Of a DNA stretch of 28,129 nucleotides, positions 7,688-16,471 are shown piece by piece. Under the pieces are notes generated by a model. That model was not told the origin of the DNA. It did not search any database and saw nothing but the letters and a program-made list of their open reading frames with translations. The DNA is from CAIMMJ01 sp037131955 (GTDB taxonomy: Bacteria; Bacteroidota; Bacteroidia; UBA4408), in the NCBI GenBank assembly GCA_037131955.1, contig JBAXQC010000036.1, positions 1 to 28,129 of the forward strand. The letters run 5' to 3'. Numbering within the stretch: the stretch's first letter is position 1; each line of letters begins with the position of its first letter. Both the position numbers and the translations under genes were made by a program.

Positions 7688-10600
7688 TTATCTTGTTAAG
7701 TAAACGTGTCCATTTTTTAAATAATTTTCAGAAGTACTTCTGTATTTTATGGTATATGTTACAGCAAAAGCATAACCGCCTTCTTTGTAATCTATGCCAT
7801 CCCAATAATCGTCTAAATCTGTTGATTGAAAAACTAATGTACCTATTCTATCAAAAATTTTTAATTCGTAATTAATAATATTACAGGTTCCAAAAGTGGG
7901 TTTAAACACATCGTTTAAATTGTCGAAGTTTGGTGTAAATGTATTAGGGAAATATACTCCACAAGGCAAACAAAGTTTTTCTTTAATGTTTATTGAATCT
8001 GTTGTATTGCACAATTCATTTTTTGCAACTGCAAAATAATTGCCCGGCTTAGAGATTAATTTAGAGTATAACGTATCATTATCGTTCCACTTTAAATTTA
8101 AATAATCTCCCAAAGCCACTACTTCAATTTTGTCTCCTCTGCAAATGATGGTATCATTGCCAAGTTCCAAGGTAGGTGCAACAATAAATTCTGCAACTAA
8201 TGTGTCGCTAAAACTACAATTATCTTTTGTAGCTTTTAAAATATATGTTCCTGTTTCTTTGATAATTTTGCTTGGCACCATTTCTCCGGTATTCCAAAGC
8301 CATACGGCATTTGGGTATTGAACTTGAACAATAAATGAATCGTTGTTACATTTTTTAATTTCACTAATACCAAAATCAAATTCAGGAACTGGTTTCACAA
8401 AAAGAGTGAGAGTATCTGAGCAAGAACCAATTTTTAATAAATATTTTGTAGTGTCTAAAGCCACAGTTTGATAAGTGTTTGCAACCTGAAGTAAATTTGG
8501 ATTATTTAAAACATACCATTCAGGAGCAACAGGTAAATTATAGGTTAAGATGTTTACGTTTTCTCCCTTGCAAACGGAAGTATCGCGGAGTTGTTTAAAC
8601 ACATTTTTAAAAATTGGTTTAAGTGTATCATTCCCCGTCATGCTGTATGTTGCAAAGGGCGAATAGATGTCGGGTAAAATTATTCCATTGGTAGTTTGCC
8701 AATGGTCAAAAACAAAACAAGGGTCATTTCCAATGGCAGAAATTGTTGTTGTTAGTCCTCCAAAATAGGTGCCAGTCCATGTTGTATCAACAAAAGTAAT
8801 ATTGTTGTATACCACAGTTGAATTGGTGTCTAAACTTTCTATTACTGTAAGGTTAAATGGACCTGAGATTTGCGGTGCATAGCAATCTACTAAAAGTGTA
8901 TCAATTATTGTGCAGCGGGCAGAAATAGTATCTCTCATTCGTTGGAGATTATTGTTCCACTGATTTATGTTTCCTCCCCATCGCTGTATATGACGTGGCA
9001 TTTCAGGTGAAATTAAATTTACTAAACTATCAAGGTGATGTATGGTTTTATCACAATCCATTAAACTGTTGTTTAATTGAGAATATCTATTAATGTATTG
9101 CTGAAAAAAAGATTGATTTTGCATTAATCTATTAAACATTTGAGTGTGAGCAATACTGCAACCTGCACCTGAAAATAAATTAGATACTTCACAAGGGTTT
9201 TCATTTGTAGTTCCGCCTATGCCTGTATATTGCGGCCCACCGCAACCCATAATGTTATCTTGATCCCATAAAGCATACCTCCATTTAACTGCCGGTGCTC
9301 CATTTGCATTCCACCAATGAGTATTCCAATTGAGCCAATCGTTATTCATAATAAACGTATTGTAAATAAAATAGTCGATAAAACTGGAGATATCAAAACG
9401 TTGTGCTACATAATCGTAATTGGTCTGAATGCTTAAGCTGTTGCTGTTCATGTAGGTATTAAGTGCACACCAATCTGCATCACTGCCTGCATCTAGAATT
9501 GTACCGCCCCAAAATCTAATCATGTTTAAATTTTCTTCTTCTACGTTGTAGTAGTAGTTTACGTAATCTTCATCTACTCTTTCGCGAATTTCGTAAACCC
9601 CCCAATACTGACCGTTTAAATACAACACACAGGGTTCATAACGCCTAACATCTATATTTAAATTATTCTTTTGGGCCAGCGTTTGTGCAAAAACATCTCT
9701 TATATGTGTACTTACCCACCCTGCATTAGTTGTGGCGTAAGGGTAATTGTCTGAAGCTCCTGTTTTTAAAATAACAACGGGGAATTTCTCTCTTGCAGAG
9801 GTTGAAAATAATGGATAGTCAATATCACCACCTCCACCATATTGATCTTGGGCATGAAATCTCATTCCTTTGTTATCGGTATTGTAATTCCATGAATCAT
9901 TCCCGTGTGGCCGCATATCTCCGGTAGTTTCAAATTGAAAAATATTGTTTTTATCGAAATATTCAAAAGTTGTATTTATGCCTGGACCTCCTGGCCATTG
10001 GTTTAGTAGACCATTATAATCTCCTGTACATGAAACTACAGCCATAGAATGAGTGGCATTTATCAAATATGTGTTGGTAAATGTTTGGCTGGGTAAAAAT
10101 GCACCGGAAACCGGAAATGCTTTTGCTTTTACAACTGTAGTAACTGAAATGTTTATTGGATTATTATTGTACAGGGTGGATGAGGGTATTGGTTCTTGTC
10201 CGTTTGTTGTAAATCTAATTTGAATATTGGGGTCAGTATTGGTGATGGTGAGAGTTTGTGTTCCTGAATAAAACCCGGCAGTTAAGCTAAAAAAAGGAGA
10301 AGGTAAATAGCCATTAAAAGCAGTTTGTGTATTGTTGCTGGCATCAGGAGTAGAAGTTGAAAATACAGACCAAGTTAAAGCTCCGTTTGTGCTTCTTCCT
10401 CTGCTGTGGCCATTAAGTGTAGAAAACGTTATTTGATACATGTCTATCACAACACCAGAAGGATCTGCAAAAACAACTTCTTCTTGGGAGGATTGATTAA
10501 TTTTAAAGTTGGTGTGCAGTGGAGTACCTGAAGTAATATTTCTGCCCGTTGCAAAAACAACTAAAAAACCATTTGCCGGAATTATTGTGCCAGCAGGGAT

Positions 10601-10828
10601 TTGCCATTTCGTTGGATTACTGATATTATCGCTAAGGTAGTAGGTTCCGATGTTTGTTGGAGTTGCGGCATTGTTGAAGAGTTCAATCCAGTCTGAATTA
10701 GTATCGCCAGAACCATCATCATAACCGTTGTTGCTTGTAGAGAATTCGTTTATTACAACTTGAGAAAAAGCTGTGAAAGAGAAAATCGTCAATAAAATAC
10801 AAAGCAATTTTTTCACTTTATTTGGCAA
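7688..10828 (-). CDS. Lamin-tail/CotH-domain exported protein with T9SS type B sorting domain
   Basis: A 1046-residue multidomain cell-surface protein. In order: signal peptide (about 1-22, ending AFSQ), lamin-tail domain (about 23-115, VINEFSTSN...DWIELFN), chitobiase/FN3-like module (about 180-255), CotH-kinase-like domain (about 300-640), a long Ig/PKD-like stretch (about 740-930) and a C-terminal type B (gliding-motility-associated) domain (about 955-1046, FPNTFTPNFDNLNDVF). The CotH part keeps NNDW at 495-498 and WDQD at 521-524, the putative metal-binding region of the kinase fold. The start is TTG at 10828. GTG at 10816 would give a more usual VKKLLCILL signal and is a fair alternative. 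A weak promoter, TTTG 10872-10875 and TAATTTTT 10839-10846 on the minus strand, lies upstream. Substrate unknown. Confidence 0.9.
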   Translation of the reverse strand: MPNKVKKLLCILLTIFSFTAFSQVVINEFSTSNNGYDDGSGDTNSDWIELFNNAATPTNIGTYYLSDNISNPTKWQIPAGTIIPANGFLVVFATGRNITSGTPLHTNFKINQSSQEEVVFADPSGVVIDMYQITFSTLNGHSRGRSTNGALTWSVFSTSTPDASNNTQTAFNGYLPSPFFSLTAGFYSGTQTLTITNTDPNIQIRFTTNGQEPIPSSTLYNNNPINISVTTVVKAKAFPVSGAFLPSQTFTNTYLINATHSMAVVSCTGDYNGLLNQWPGGPGINTTFEYFDKNNIFQFETTGDMRPHGNDSWNYNTDNKGMRFHAQDQYGGGGDIDYPLFSTSAREKFPVVILKTGASDNYPYATTNAGWVSTHIRDVFAQTLAQKNNLNIDVRRYEPCVLYLNGQYWGVYEIRERVDEDYVNYYYNVEEENLNMIRFWGGTILDAGSDADWCALNTYMNSNSLSIQTNYDYVAQRFDISSFIDYFIYNTFIMNNDWLNWNTHWWNANGAPAVKWRYALWDQDNIMGCGGPQYTGIGGTTNENPCEVSNLFSGAGCSIAHTQMFNRLMQNQSFFQQYINRYSQLNNSLMDCDKTIHHLDSLVNLISPEMPRHIQRWGGNINQWNNNLQRMRDTISARCTIIDTLLVDCYAPQISGPFNLTVIESLDTNSTVVYNNITFVDTTWTGTYFGGLTTTISAIGNDPCFVFDHWQTTNGIILPDIYSPFATYSMTGNDTLKPIFKNVFKQLRDTSVCKGENVNILTYNLPVAPEWYVLNNPNLLQVANTYQTVALDTTKYLLKIGSCSDTLTLFVKPVPEFDFGISEIKKCNNDSFIVQVQYPNAVWLWNTGEMVPSKIIKETGTYILKATKDNCSFSDTLVAEFIVAPTLELGNDTIICRGDKIEVVALGDYLNLKWNDNDTLYSKLISKPGNYFAVAKNELCNTTDSINIKEKLCLPCGVYFPNTFTPNFDNLNDVFKPTFGTCNIINYELKIFDRIGTLVFQSTDLDDYWDGIDYKEGGYAFAVTYTIKYRSTSENYLKNGHVYLTR

Positions 10829-10888
10829 GAGTAGTTGTAAAAATTAGTCCAAGTTAAAAAAAATAACGAAACAAACGTTAAATTACTG

Positions 10889-11923
10889 TTACTTGATTTC
10901 CCAAGTGTTTTTGCCTCTTAGCAAATCGTCTAAATTTCCTTTGCCCTTGAAAGATACAAAATCATTTATTTGAAGTGTTAAATCGTCTTCGTAAGTTGAT
11001 TTTTTGTTGGCATAAAAAATACCAAATGGCCTTGGGAATGCTTGTTCTTGTTCAGGATTATCAAACATTCTAGATAGGATGCTTGCCTTAGTTAAATCTG
11101 ATGAATTATGAATAAATAAATCGTTTATAGAATTTTCTGAATTTTCTACTTCAATAATAACAGGATTTAATCCTTCAAGTTTAATTCCGTATTTGTTGTT
11201 TTCTCCAAAGAGCAGAGGTTTTCCTTCTTCAAGAAACAAAGTGTTTTGTTTTTTTGAACCTTTTTCTGTGAACACTTCAAAGGCGCCATCATTAAATACA
11301 TTGCAGTTTTGATAAATTTCTACCAATGAACTTCCTTTGTGAGAATTAGCTTTTTTTAAAATATCTCTCAGATGAACGGGGTCCCTATCCATACTTCGGG
11401 CTATGAACGTGGCGTTTGCACCTAGCGCCAATGCTATTGGGTTAAAAGGATGATCTACAACACCAACAGGGGTGGATTTTGTAATTTGACCTTCGTGTGA
11501 GGTAGGAGAATATTGGCCTTTGGTTAATCCGTATATTTCGTTGTTAAATAAAAGAATATTAACATCAATGTTTCTTCTTAGCAAATGTATTAAATGATTT
11601 CCACCAATGGATAAAGAATCACCATCACCCGTAACAATCCAAATGCTAAGATCTGGTCTTGTAATTTTTAATCCACTTGCAATGGCAGTGGCTCTTCCAT
11701 GTATGCTGTGCATTCCATAGGTTTCCATGTAATAAGGGAAACGAGAGGAGCAACCAATACCAGAGATAAAAACTATTTTTTCTTTTGGGAGTCCTAATTC
11801 AGGTAAAACTGTTTGTACTTGTTTTAGAATAGAATAATCGCCACAACCGGGGCACCACCTTACTTCTTGGTCGGTTGCAAAATCTTTAGAGGTAAGGTTG
11901 TTTTCAGTTTTTATGTCTTGCAT
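10889..11923 (-). CDS. korB: 2-oxoacid (2-oxoglutarate):ferredoxin oxidoreductase, beta subunit
   Basis: A 344-residue thiamine-diphosphate-binding subunit of the enzyme that decarboxylates 2-oxoglutarate (or another 2-oxoacid) to the acyl-CoA while reducing ferredoxin. The four iron-sulfur cysteines appear as C24 and C27 (CPGCGD), C58 (GIGCSS) and C207 (QNCNVF). The thiamine motif begins at G99-D-G-D102 and ends in the NN pair at 127-128. The ATG at 11923 is preferred over an in-frame TTG one codon upstream. The gene lies 52 nt after the MORN lipoprotein gene. The alpha subunit (korA), normally adjacent, is absent on both sides. Preference for 2-oxoglutarate is family inference; pyruvate or branched 2-oxoacids are possible. 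Confidence 0.92.
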   Translation of the reverse strand: MQDIKTENNLTSKDFATDQEVRWCPGCGDYSILKQVQTVLPELGLPKEKIVFISGIGCSSRFPYYMETYGMHSIHGRATAIASGLKITRPDLSIWIVTGDGDSLSIGGNHLIHLLRRNIDVNILLFNNEIYGLTKGQYSPTSHEGQITKSTPVGVVDHPFNPIALALGANATFIARSMDRDPVHLRDILKKANSHKGSSLVEIYQNCNVFNDGAFEVFTEKGSKKQNTLFLEEGKPLLFGENNKYGIKLEGLNPVIIEVENSENSINDLFIHNSSDLTKASILSRMFDNPEQEQAFPRPFGIFYANKKSTYEDDLTLQINDFVSFKGKGNLDDLLRGKNTWEIK

Positions 11924-11975
11924 CAAAAAAATATTTGTTCAAAATTAACATATTCGCTTCACTAAACACATTCAA

Positions 11976-12401
11976 TTACAAATGGTTTTTTGCTGTGTAA
12001 TCTTTTGTTTTTTGTTTTTTACCGTCGTTGCTATAAAACTCCCAAACACCAGCTTCTTTATTGTTTTCGAATTTCCCTTTGTAAAGAGTTTTTCCATTGG
12101 GATGAAAAACTTCAATATTACCGTTTTTTACTCCTTTGGTGTAGTCGCACTTGCTCATGATATTTCCCTCTGAAGAATAAGAAATCCAGGTTCCTTCTCT
12201 TAGTCCATTTTCTATTTCTCCCTCTGCTTTTAGTTTTCCATTAGAATAATATTCTGTGTAAGGGCCATCGCTAACTTTAGCAATAGTATCATTTACACTG
12301 GATGTTTCTGAACTATTTGATTGAATAGTAGCTTTTTTGTTTTTACAAAAGCTAGCACTTACAACAATTAAAAAACAAAAAAAATAGTTTATTACTTTCA
12401 T
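11976..12401 (-). CDS. MORN-repeat (YwqK-like) exported or lipid-anchored protein
   Basis: A 141-residue protein with a hydrophobic N-terminal signal (1-18) followed by C19, then a Ser/Thr/Asn-rich linker and about four MORN-variant repeats from residue 47 (YYSNGKLKAEGEIENGLREG, then SSEGNIMSKCDYTKGVKNG and two more). Such repeats form a beta-hairpin ribbon; the bacterial ones are widespread and of unknown function. C19 suggests a lipoprotein, but the residue before it is Phe, which is outside the normal lipobox, so a secreted or membrane-tethered form is possible. Its ATG follows the ispB stop by one nucleotide, which implies co-transcription and probably coupled translation. Confidence 0.8.
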   Translation of the reverse strand: MKVINYFFCFLIVVSASFCKNKKATIQSNSSETSSVNDTIAKVSDGPYTEYYSNGKLKAEGEIENGLREGTWISYSSEGNIMSKCDYTKGVKNGNIEVFHPNGKTLYKGKFENNKEAGVWEFYSNDGKKQKTKDYTAKNHL

Positions 12402-12402
12402 A

Positions 12403-13380
12403 TTATTTGGTTCTTTCGGTGGTAAACATAACTAAGTCAACTAAAGATTGATAGGCTGGAGGTCCTTTAAATGGTTCAATACTTTGTAATGCAGAATCTC
12501 TATATGCTAACATTTTGTTTGTAGAATAATTGATTCCCCCGGAATTTAAAATAAAGTCAATTACTTTTTCTACTTTTTTTTCATCTTCAGAGTAATTCTT
12601 AATTATACCAATCATCTCTGATTTTATTTTAGAACTAGATTGTGAAAGGGCAAATATCAAAGGCAAGGTCATTTTTTTTTCTTTTAAATCTATGCCGGTT
12701 GGTTTGCCTGTTTCTGCACTGTTGCCAAAATCAAATAAATCATCTTTAATTTGAAAAGCAATTCCAGTTGTTTCGCCAAATTTACGGAGTATTTCAATTG
12801 TGTTTTTTTCAGAATTCACACTTTGAGCTCCACATGCACAGCATGATGCAATTAAGGATGCTGTTTTTTGTCGAATTATTTCAAAGTACACACTTTCGTC
12901 AATGTCTAATTTTCTTGCTTTTTCAATTTGCAACAATTCTCCTTCGCTCATTTCTCTTACAGAATTTGAGACCAAACGCAACAATTCAAAATCGTTGTTG
13001 TCTACAGATAGCAACAGTCCTTTAGAAAGTAAATAGTCTCCTACTAAAACCGAAATTTTATTTTTCCATAAAGCGTTAACCGAAAAAAAACCTCTCCTTT
13101 CCATTGAATCGTCAACAACATCGTCGTGCACTAAAGTAGCAGTATGTAAAAGCTCAATAAGTGAAGCTGCTCTGTAAGTAGATTCGTTAGTTTTTCCTAG
13201 CAATTCGGCGGTTAGAAATACAAACATTGGTCGCATTTGTTTTCCCTTGCGTTTTACAATGTAGTGTGTGATTTTATCTAAAAGGGGCACTGGACTTTTC
13301 ATGAATTCTCTGAACTTATATTCAAAAGAATCCATTTGCTCTTTTATTGGTTCCTGAATTTTATCGAGAGAGTATTTCAT
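12403..13380 (-). CDS. ispB: Long-chain trans-polyprenyl diphosphate synthase
   Basis: A 325-residue all-helical prenyltransferase that condenses isopentenyl diphosphate onto an allylic diphosphate, making the side chain of menaquinone or ubiquinone. The first aspartate-rich motif is D86-D-V-V-D90 in LVHDDVVDD and the second D213-D-L-F-D217 in QIKDDLFD. A81, five residues before the first motif, is small, which in this family allows long products (C35-C40 or more); the exact length is inference. GKQMRP at 46-51 is the substrate-binding loop. It is the first gene of an apparent minus-strand unit with the MORN lipoprotein and korB. A promoter should lie in 13381-13470 but no good consensus is seen. 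Confidence 0.94.
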   Translation of the reverse strand: MKYSLDKIQEPIKEQMDSFEYKFREFMKSPVPLLDKITHYIVKRKGKQMRPMFVFLTAELLGKTNESTYRAASLIELLHTATLVHDDVVDDSMERRGFFSVNALWKNKISVLVGDYLLSKGLLLSVDNNDFELLRLVSNSVREMSEGELLQIEKARKLDIDESVYFEIIRQKTASLIASCCACGAQSVNSEKNTIEILRKFGETTGIAFQIKDDLFDFGNSAETGKPTGIDLKEKKMTLPLIFALSQSSSKIKSEMIGIIKNYSEDEKKVEKVIDFILNSGGINYSTNKMLAYRDSALQSIEPFKGPPAYQSLVDLVMFTTERTK

Positions 13381-13550
13381 AAATTGTCTGCGAATTTCAG
13401 AAAAAAATAATTAAAAGGGCGCAATTTCTGTCAATAAAGATATTTTAACTTTAATTGGCTCAAAAAAAAACTTGGTACTGCATTAATTCCATTTTGAACA
13501 ACCCTTTCAAAGGAAACAATAAATTAACTGCAACAGCAAAAATTTATACT

Positions 13551-14435
13551 TTACTCTTTTTCTATAAGAATAACCATGTATTTACTTGCCGACCAAAATT
13601 TATCTGAATTTAAAATTGATAAAATACAATTATCATTTACATTGCTAATTGAAAAGCTATTTGCAGGATGAGTAGTAACCAATTTTATTTGATGTGCACT
13701 CAATTTTATTTGTTTCAGCTTTGAAATGTTCACTTCCTGAAAATTTTCGTTTTTAAAGTTTTCAGATAGTTTTTGAGTTTTGCCCAGGCCAATAACGCCT
13801 CCTTGTTTTGTTATTACACCTTTTTTTAGTAATTGTTTAGCGGTACCCGCAGTATAATAAGCAGTTTTTAGCTTTAAATCTTTCTCTTCTAACTCCTGTT
13901 TAGTTTCGAAATATCTTTTTTCTAGGTATTCTATTTTGTAATTGTTTTTATGAATCATGTTTACCATTTCGGTAATTTGACTATCATTTTTAAAAATTAC
14001 CACATCTAAGTTTTGCAAAAAGTAATCATAATTTGTTGTGCTAGATGAATTTTTTTCTTTCAACGATTGCTTCAGAAAAATTACTTTTTCCTTGTTTTGT
14101 TTGTTCAAATCCTCGATAGATTTTATTTGAGAAAGTAAGCGCTTTTTAGTATTGGCTTTGTTTTCTCCTTCCACAGGAATTCTTATTTCTGTTTGCTTTC
14201 TTTGAATTTCTAATAAATTTAACTGTATAGAATTAAAGGTTTCTAAAATTGATGTTATGGTTGAATCTTTTTCGTTAATTGTTTGTGCAAGTTTTTTATT
14301 CATTAACAACAGGCTGTCATCATCATTTGATGAACTTATAAATGACTTTTCTTTTTCGTCTTTAACATTAATTTTGTTTGGACCGCAGGAGTAAAAAAAC
14401 AATAGACATAAACTAACAAGAATATTTTTTTTCAT
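13551..14435 (-). CDS. Coiled-coil lipoprotein
   Basis: A 294-residue protein from the ATG at 14435. A longer in-frame version from 14474 would put 13 polar residues ahead of the signal peptide and is less likely. The N-terminus (MKKNILVSLCLLFFYSC) is a lipoprotein signal with C17 as probable acylation site. Residues about 35-195 are rich in E, K, Q and N in a heptad-like pattern and should form long coiled coils. A globular tail follows with the stretch AYYTAGTAKQLLKKGVITK and a glycine-rich GGVIGLGKTQ. I recall similar tails in Bacteroidota proteins annotated as Cbp1-like adhesins or hypotheticals, but I cannot confirm that. It stands alone: 170 nt from ispB and facing ribF across a long gap. 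Confidence 0.8.
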   Translation of the reverse strand: MKKNILVSLCLLFFYSCGPNKINVKDEKEKSFISSSNDDDSLLLMNKKLAQTINEKDSTITSILETFNSIQLNLLEIQRKQTEIRIPVEGENKANTKKRLLSQIKSIEDLNKQNKEKVIFLKQSLKEKNSSSTTNYDYFLQNLDVVIFKNDSQITEMVNMIHKNNYKIEYLEKRYFETKQELEEKDLKLKTAYYTAGTAKQLLKKGVITKQGGVIGLGKTQKLSENFKNENFQEVNISKLKQIKLSAHQIKLVTTHPANSFSISNVNDNCILSILNSDKFWSASKYMVILIEKE

Positions 14436-14474
14436 AAAGTAAAAATTTGTATTTGAATTTATAATGTTTAACAA

Positions 14475-14968
14475 AACTAAGTTTCTAAAACTTCTTATAC
14501 CATGTCTTTTAAATTATTGTTTCAACTTTTTTAAGTTAAGAACTTTAGTTTAATAAATTTTAATGTAAATCTAATTTAAGTCTTTCTAAAAGTTATTTAA
14601 ATATGTTACAATTGGTAATTAATATTAGGAATTAAGGAGCAAAGACACAATTAATACAATAGATACTGCAAAAACATTATTAAGCGATTAAGCAAACCTG
14701 ATGAATAAATAAATCGGAATTTTTAAAATAAAATTTAAAATAGTGCAAGAAATAAATTAGTAATAGAATTAAAATTAATTAATAATCAAGGTTAAATTAT
14801 TTTCTTTGCTAACATATAATCATTAAAGGATAGAGCCTGAATTTTGTTTAGATTTTTATTTCTAGTTTTTGATATTGATTTGCAACTCTTTTTTTATATC
14901 AAAAATTAAAAATAAATTTACAAAATAATTAATACAGATATTTCTAATTCAAAAATCGGGTTTTAAAA
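14475..14968. other. AT-rich intergenic gap between divergent genes
   Basis: A 494-nt region, strongly A+T, between the coiled-coil lipoprotein (leftward) and ribF (rightward), so it must hold promoters for both. On the plus strand TTTCTTTG at 14801-14808 repeats the -7 sequence seen before acpP, but no TTTG lies 19-25 nt upstream. TTGATTTG at 14875-14882 is a second weak candidate. The only small reading frame near a start (14464-14553, 29 residues) looks fortuitous. I find no FMN-riboswitch consensus, tRNA or repeat. Confidence 0.5.
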
Positions 14969-15913
14969 GTGAAAATATTTCAAGGTCTAGAAGAATTAGA
15001 ACAGTTTGTATTTCCGGTAGTAACCACTGGTACGTTTGATGGTATTCATTTTGGACATAAAAAAATTCTTAACAGATTAAAAGAAATAGCACAAAAATGC
15101 GGAGGAGAAACTGTTGTAATTACTTTTTACCCTCATCCACGTATGGTTCTTTTTCCGGATGATAACGATATTAAACTATTGTCTTCGCAGGAGGAAAAAA
15201 TAATGTTGCTTGAGAAATTGGGCATAGATAATTTAGTAATTATTCCATTTTCAAAGGAATTTTCCCGGCTTACTTCACTAGATTTTGTGAGAAACATTCT
15301 CGTAAATAAAATTGGAACTAAAAAGTTGGTCATTGGATATGACCACCATTATGGTAAAAATAGAGAAGGAAGTTTTGAGCACCTTCTGGAATTTGGACCT
15401 GTTTATGGTTTTGATGTTGAAGAAATTCCAGAGCAAGACATAGACGAAGTGGCTGTAAGCTCTAGTAAGATTAGAAATTCACTTTTAGAAGGAAATGTAG
15501 AACTTGCCAACACATTTTTAGAAAGAAAATATTCCTTGAGTGGTTCCGTGTTTAAAGGAGATCAGGTTGGAAGAACCTTAGGGTTTCCTACTGCAAATAT
15601 AAACATTGCTTTTCCGCAAAAACTTATACCTGCATTTGGAGTTTATTTGGTTGAAGTATTAGTTGAAAACAAAAAGTATTTTGGAGCTCTAAATATTGGT
15701 ATAAGACCAACTTTAATAAATAAAAAGCCACAAATTGAAGTCTATATCTTTGAGTTTGATGAAGAAATTTATGGGAAGGAAGTGGAAGTATTGTTTATTA
15801 AAAAAATTAGAAATGAGCAAAAGTTTTCATCTTTAGAAGAGTTAAAAAATCAAATTCAGCTAGACGTTTTAACTATGAAAAATATAATTAATGAAAATAA
15901 TTTTACTCTATAA
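14969..15913 (+). CDS. ribF: Bifunctional riboflavin kinase / FAD synthetase
   Basis: A 314-residue enzyme that phosphorylates riboflavin to FMN and adenylylates FMN to FAD. The N-terminal nucleotidyltransferase domain shows GTFDGIHFGH at 21-30 and the SSSKIR loop near 164-169. The C-terminal riboflavin-kinase barrel starts about 185, with the GDQVGRTLGFPTANI nucleotide loop, then GALNIGIRPTL and the EVYIFEF strand. Both activities should be intact. The start is a GTG; no ATG lies before the GTFDG motif. The small LRR gene follows after 6 nt and lipB overlaps that, so the three are likely one transcript. A truB gene often precedes ribF in bacteria but does not here. Confidence 0.96.
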   Translation: MKIFQGLEELEQFVFPVVTTGTFDGIHFGHKKILNRLKEIAQKCGGETVVITFYPHPRMVLFPDDNDIKLLSSQEEKIMLLEKLGIDNLVIIPFSKEFSRLTSLDFVRNILVNKIGTKKLVIGYDHHYGKNREGSFEHLLEFGPVYGFDVEEIPEQDIDEVAVSSSKIRNSLLEGNVELANTFLERKYSLSGSVFKGDQVGRTLGFPTANINIAFPQKLIPAFGVYLVEVLVENKKYFGALNIGIRPTLINKKPQIEVYIFEFDEEIYGKEVEVLFIKKIRNEQKFSSLEELKNQIQLDVLTMKNIINENNFTL

Positions 15914-15919
15914 ATAATT

Positions 15920-16471
15920 ATGAAATTAATTTTTGGTTTTTCAATTTTATTTGTTGTTTGCTTTTTAGATTTGGCAGCTGCTAAACCAAAATTCAAGTTT
16001 AATTCCGATTCTACTTCTCTTAAATGCCATCGGTGTAAATTAGACAAATTTCCTCATTGGGTTTATAGATACACTAAATTGAAATCATTAGATTTCTCGC
16101 ACAATAAAATTTCTGAAATTCCAGATTCATTGTATTTGTTACCCAATCTAGAAATTCTAATATTAAGGGACAACAAATTAGAATTATTGGGCAAAGAACT
16201 TGTTAAGCTAGAGCATCTAAAGCATTTAGATTTATCAAAAAACAGAATTAGCTATGTTTCAGAATCAATTTTGGAAAACAAGGAACTAGAAAAATTAGAA
16301 CTTTGGAGTAATTTATTGTCATCTGTTCCAGCCAATATTCAAGCAATGCCCAAATTAATTTATTTAGATTTGAGGTTAAATACTTTCGACAACAAAGAAC
16401 AAGAGAAATTGAAGTTGCAATTCAAAAATAAAAAGATATTTTTTTCAAAAAATTGTAATTGTGGAGGATAA
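15920..16471 (+). CDS. Small exported leucine-rich-repeat protein
   Basis: A 183-residue protein with a signal peptide (about 1-21, ending LAAAKP) and four to five leucine-rich repeats between about residues 45 and 160, with the pattern L-x-x-L-x-L-x-x-N-x-(I/L) visible in KLKSLDFSHNKI, NLEILILRDNKL and HLKHLDLSKNRI. A cysteine pair near the N-cap (KCHRCK) and another at the very end (NCNCGG) may close the solenoid by disulfides in the periplasm or outside. No anchor or T9SS sorting domain is present. The function is unknown; LRRs usually bind proteins. Its last 11 nt overlap the GTG start of lipB. Confidence 0.85.
   Translation: MKLIFGFSILFVVCFLDLAAAKPKFKFNSDSTSLKCHRCKLDKFPHWVYRYTKLKSLDFSHNKISEIPDSLYLLPNLEILILRDNKLELLGKELVKLEHLKHLDLSKNRISYVSESILENKELEKLELWSNLLSSVPANIQAMPKLIYLDLRLNTFDNKEQEKLKLQFKNKKIFFSKNCNCGG

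Noticed and set aside
14464..14553. 29-residue plus-strand reading frame with hydrophobic content in the gap before ribF
   Set aside because: It overlaps the start region of the opposite-strand lipoprotein gene, has no promoter-like or family signal, and such short frames are expected in AT-rich DNA.
14475..14968. Possible FMN riboswitch ahead of ribF
   Set aside because: The region is almost entirely A/T and contains none of the conserved G-rich blocks of the FMN aptamer.
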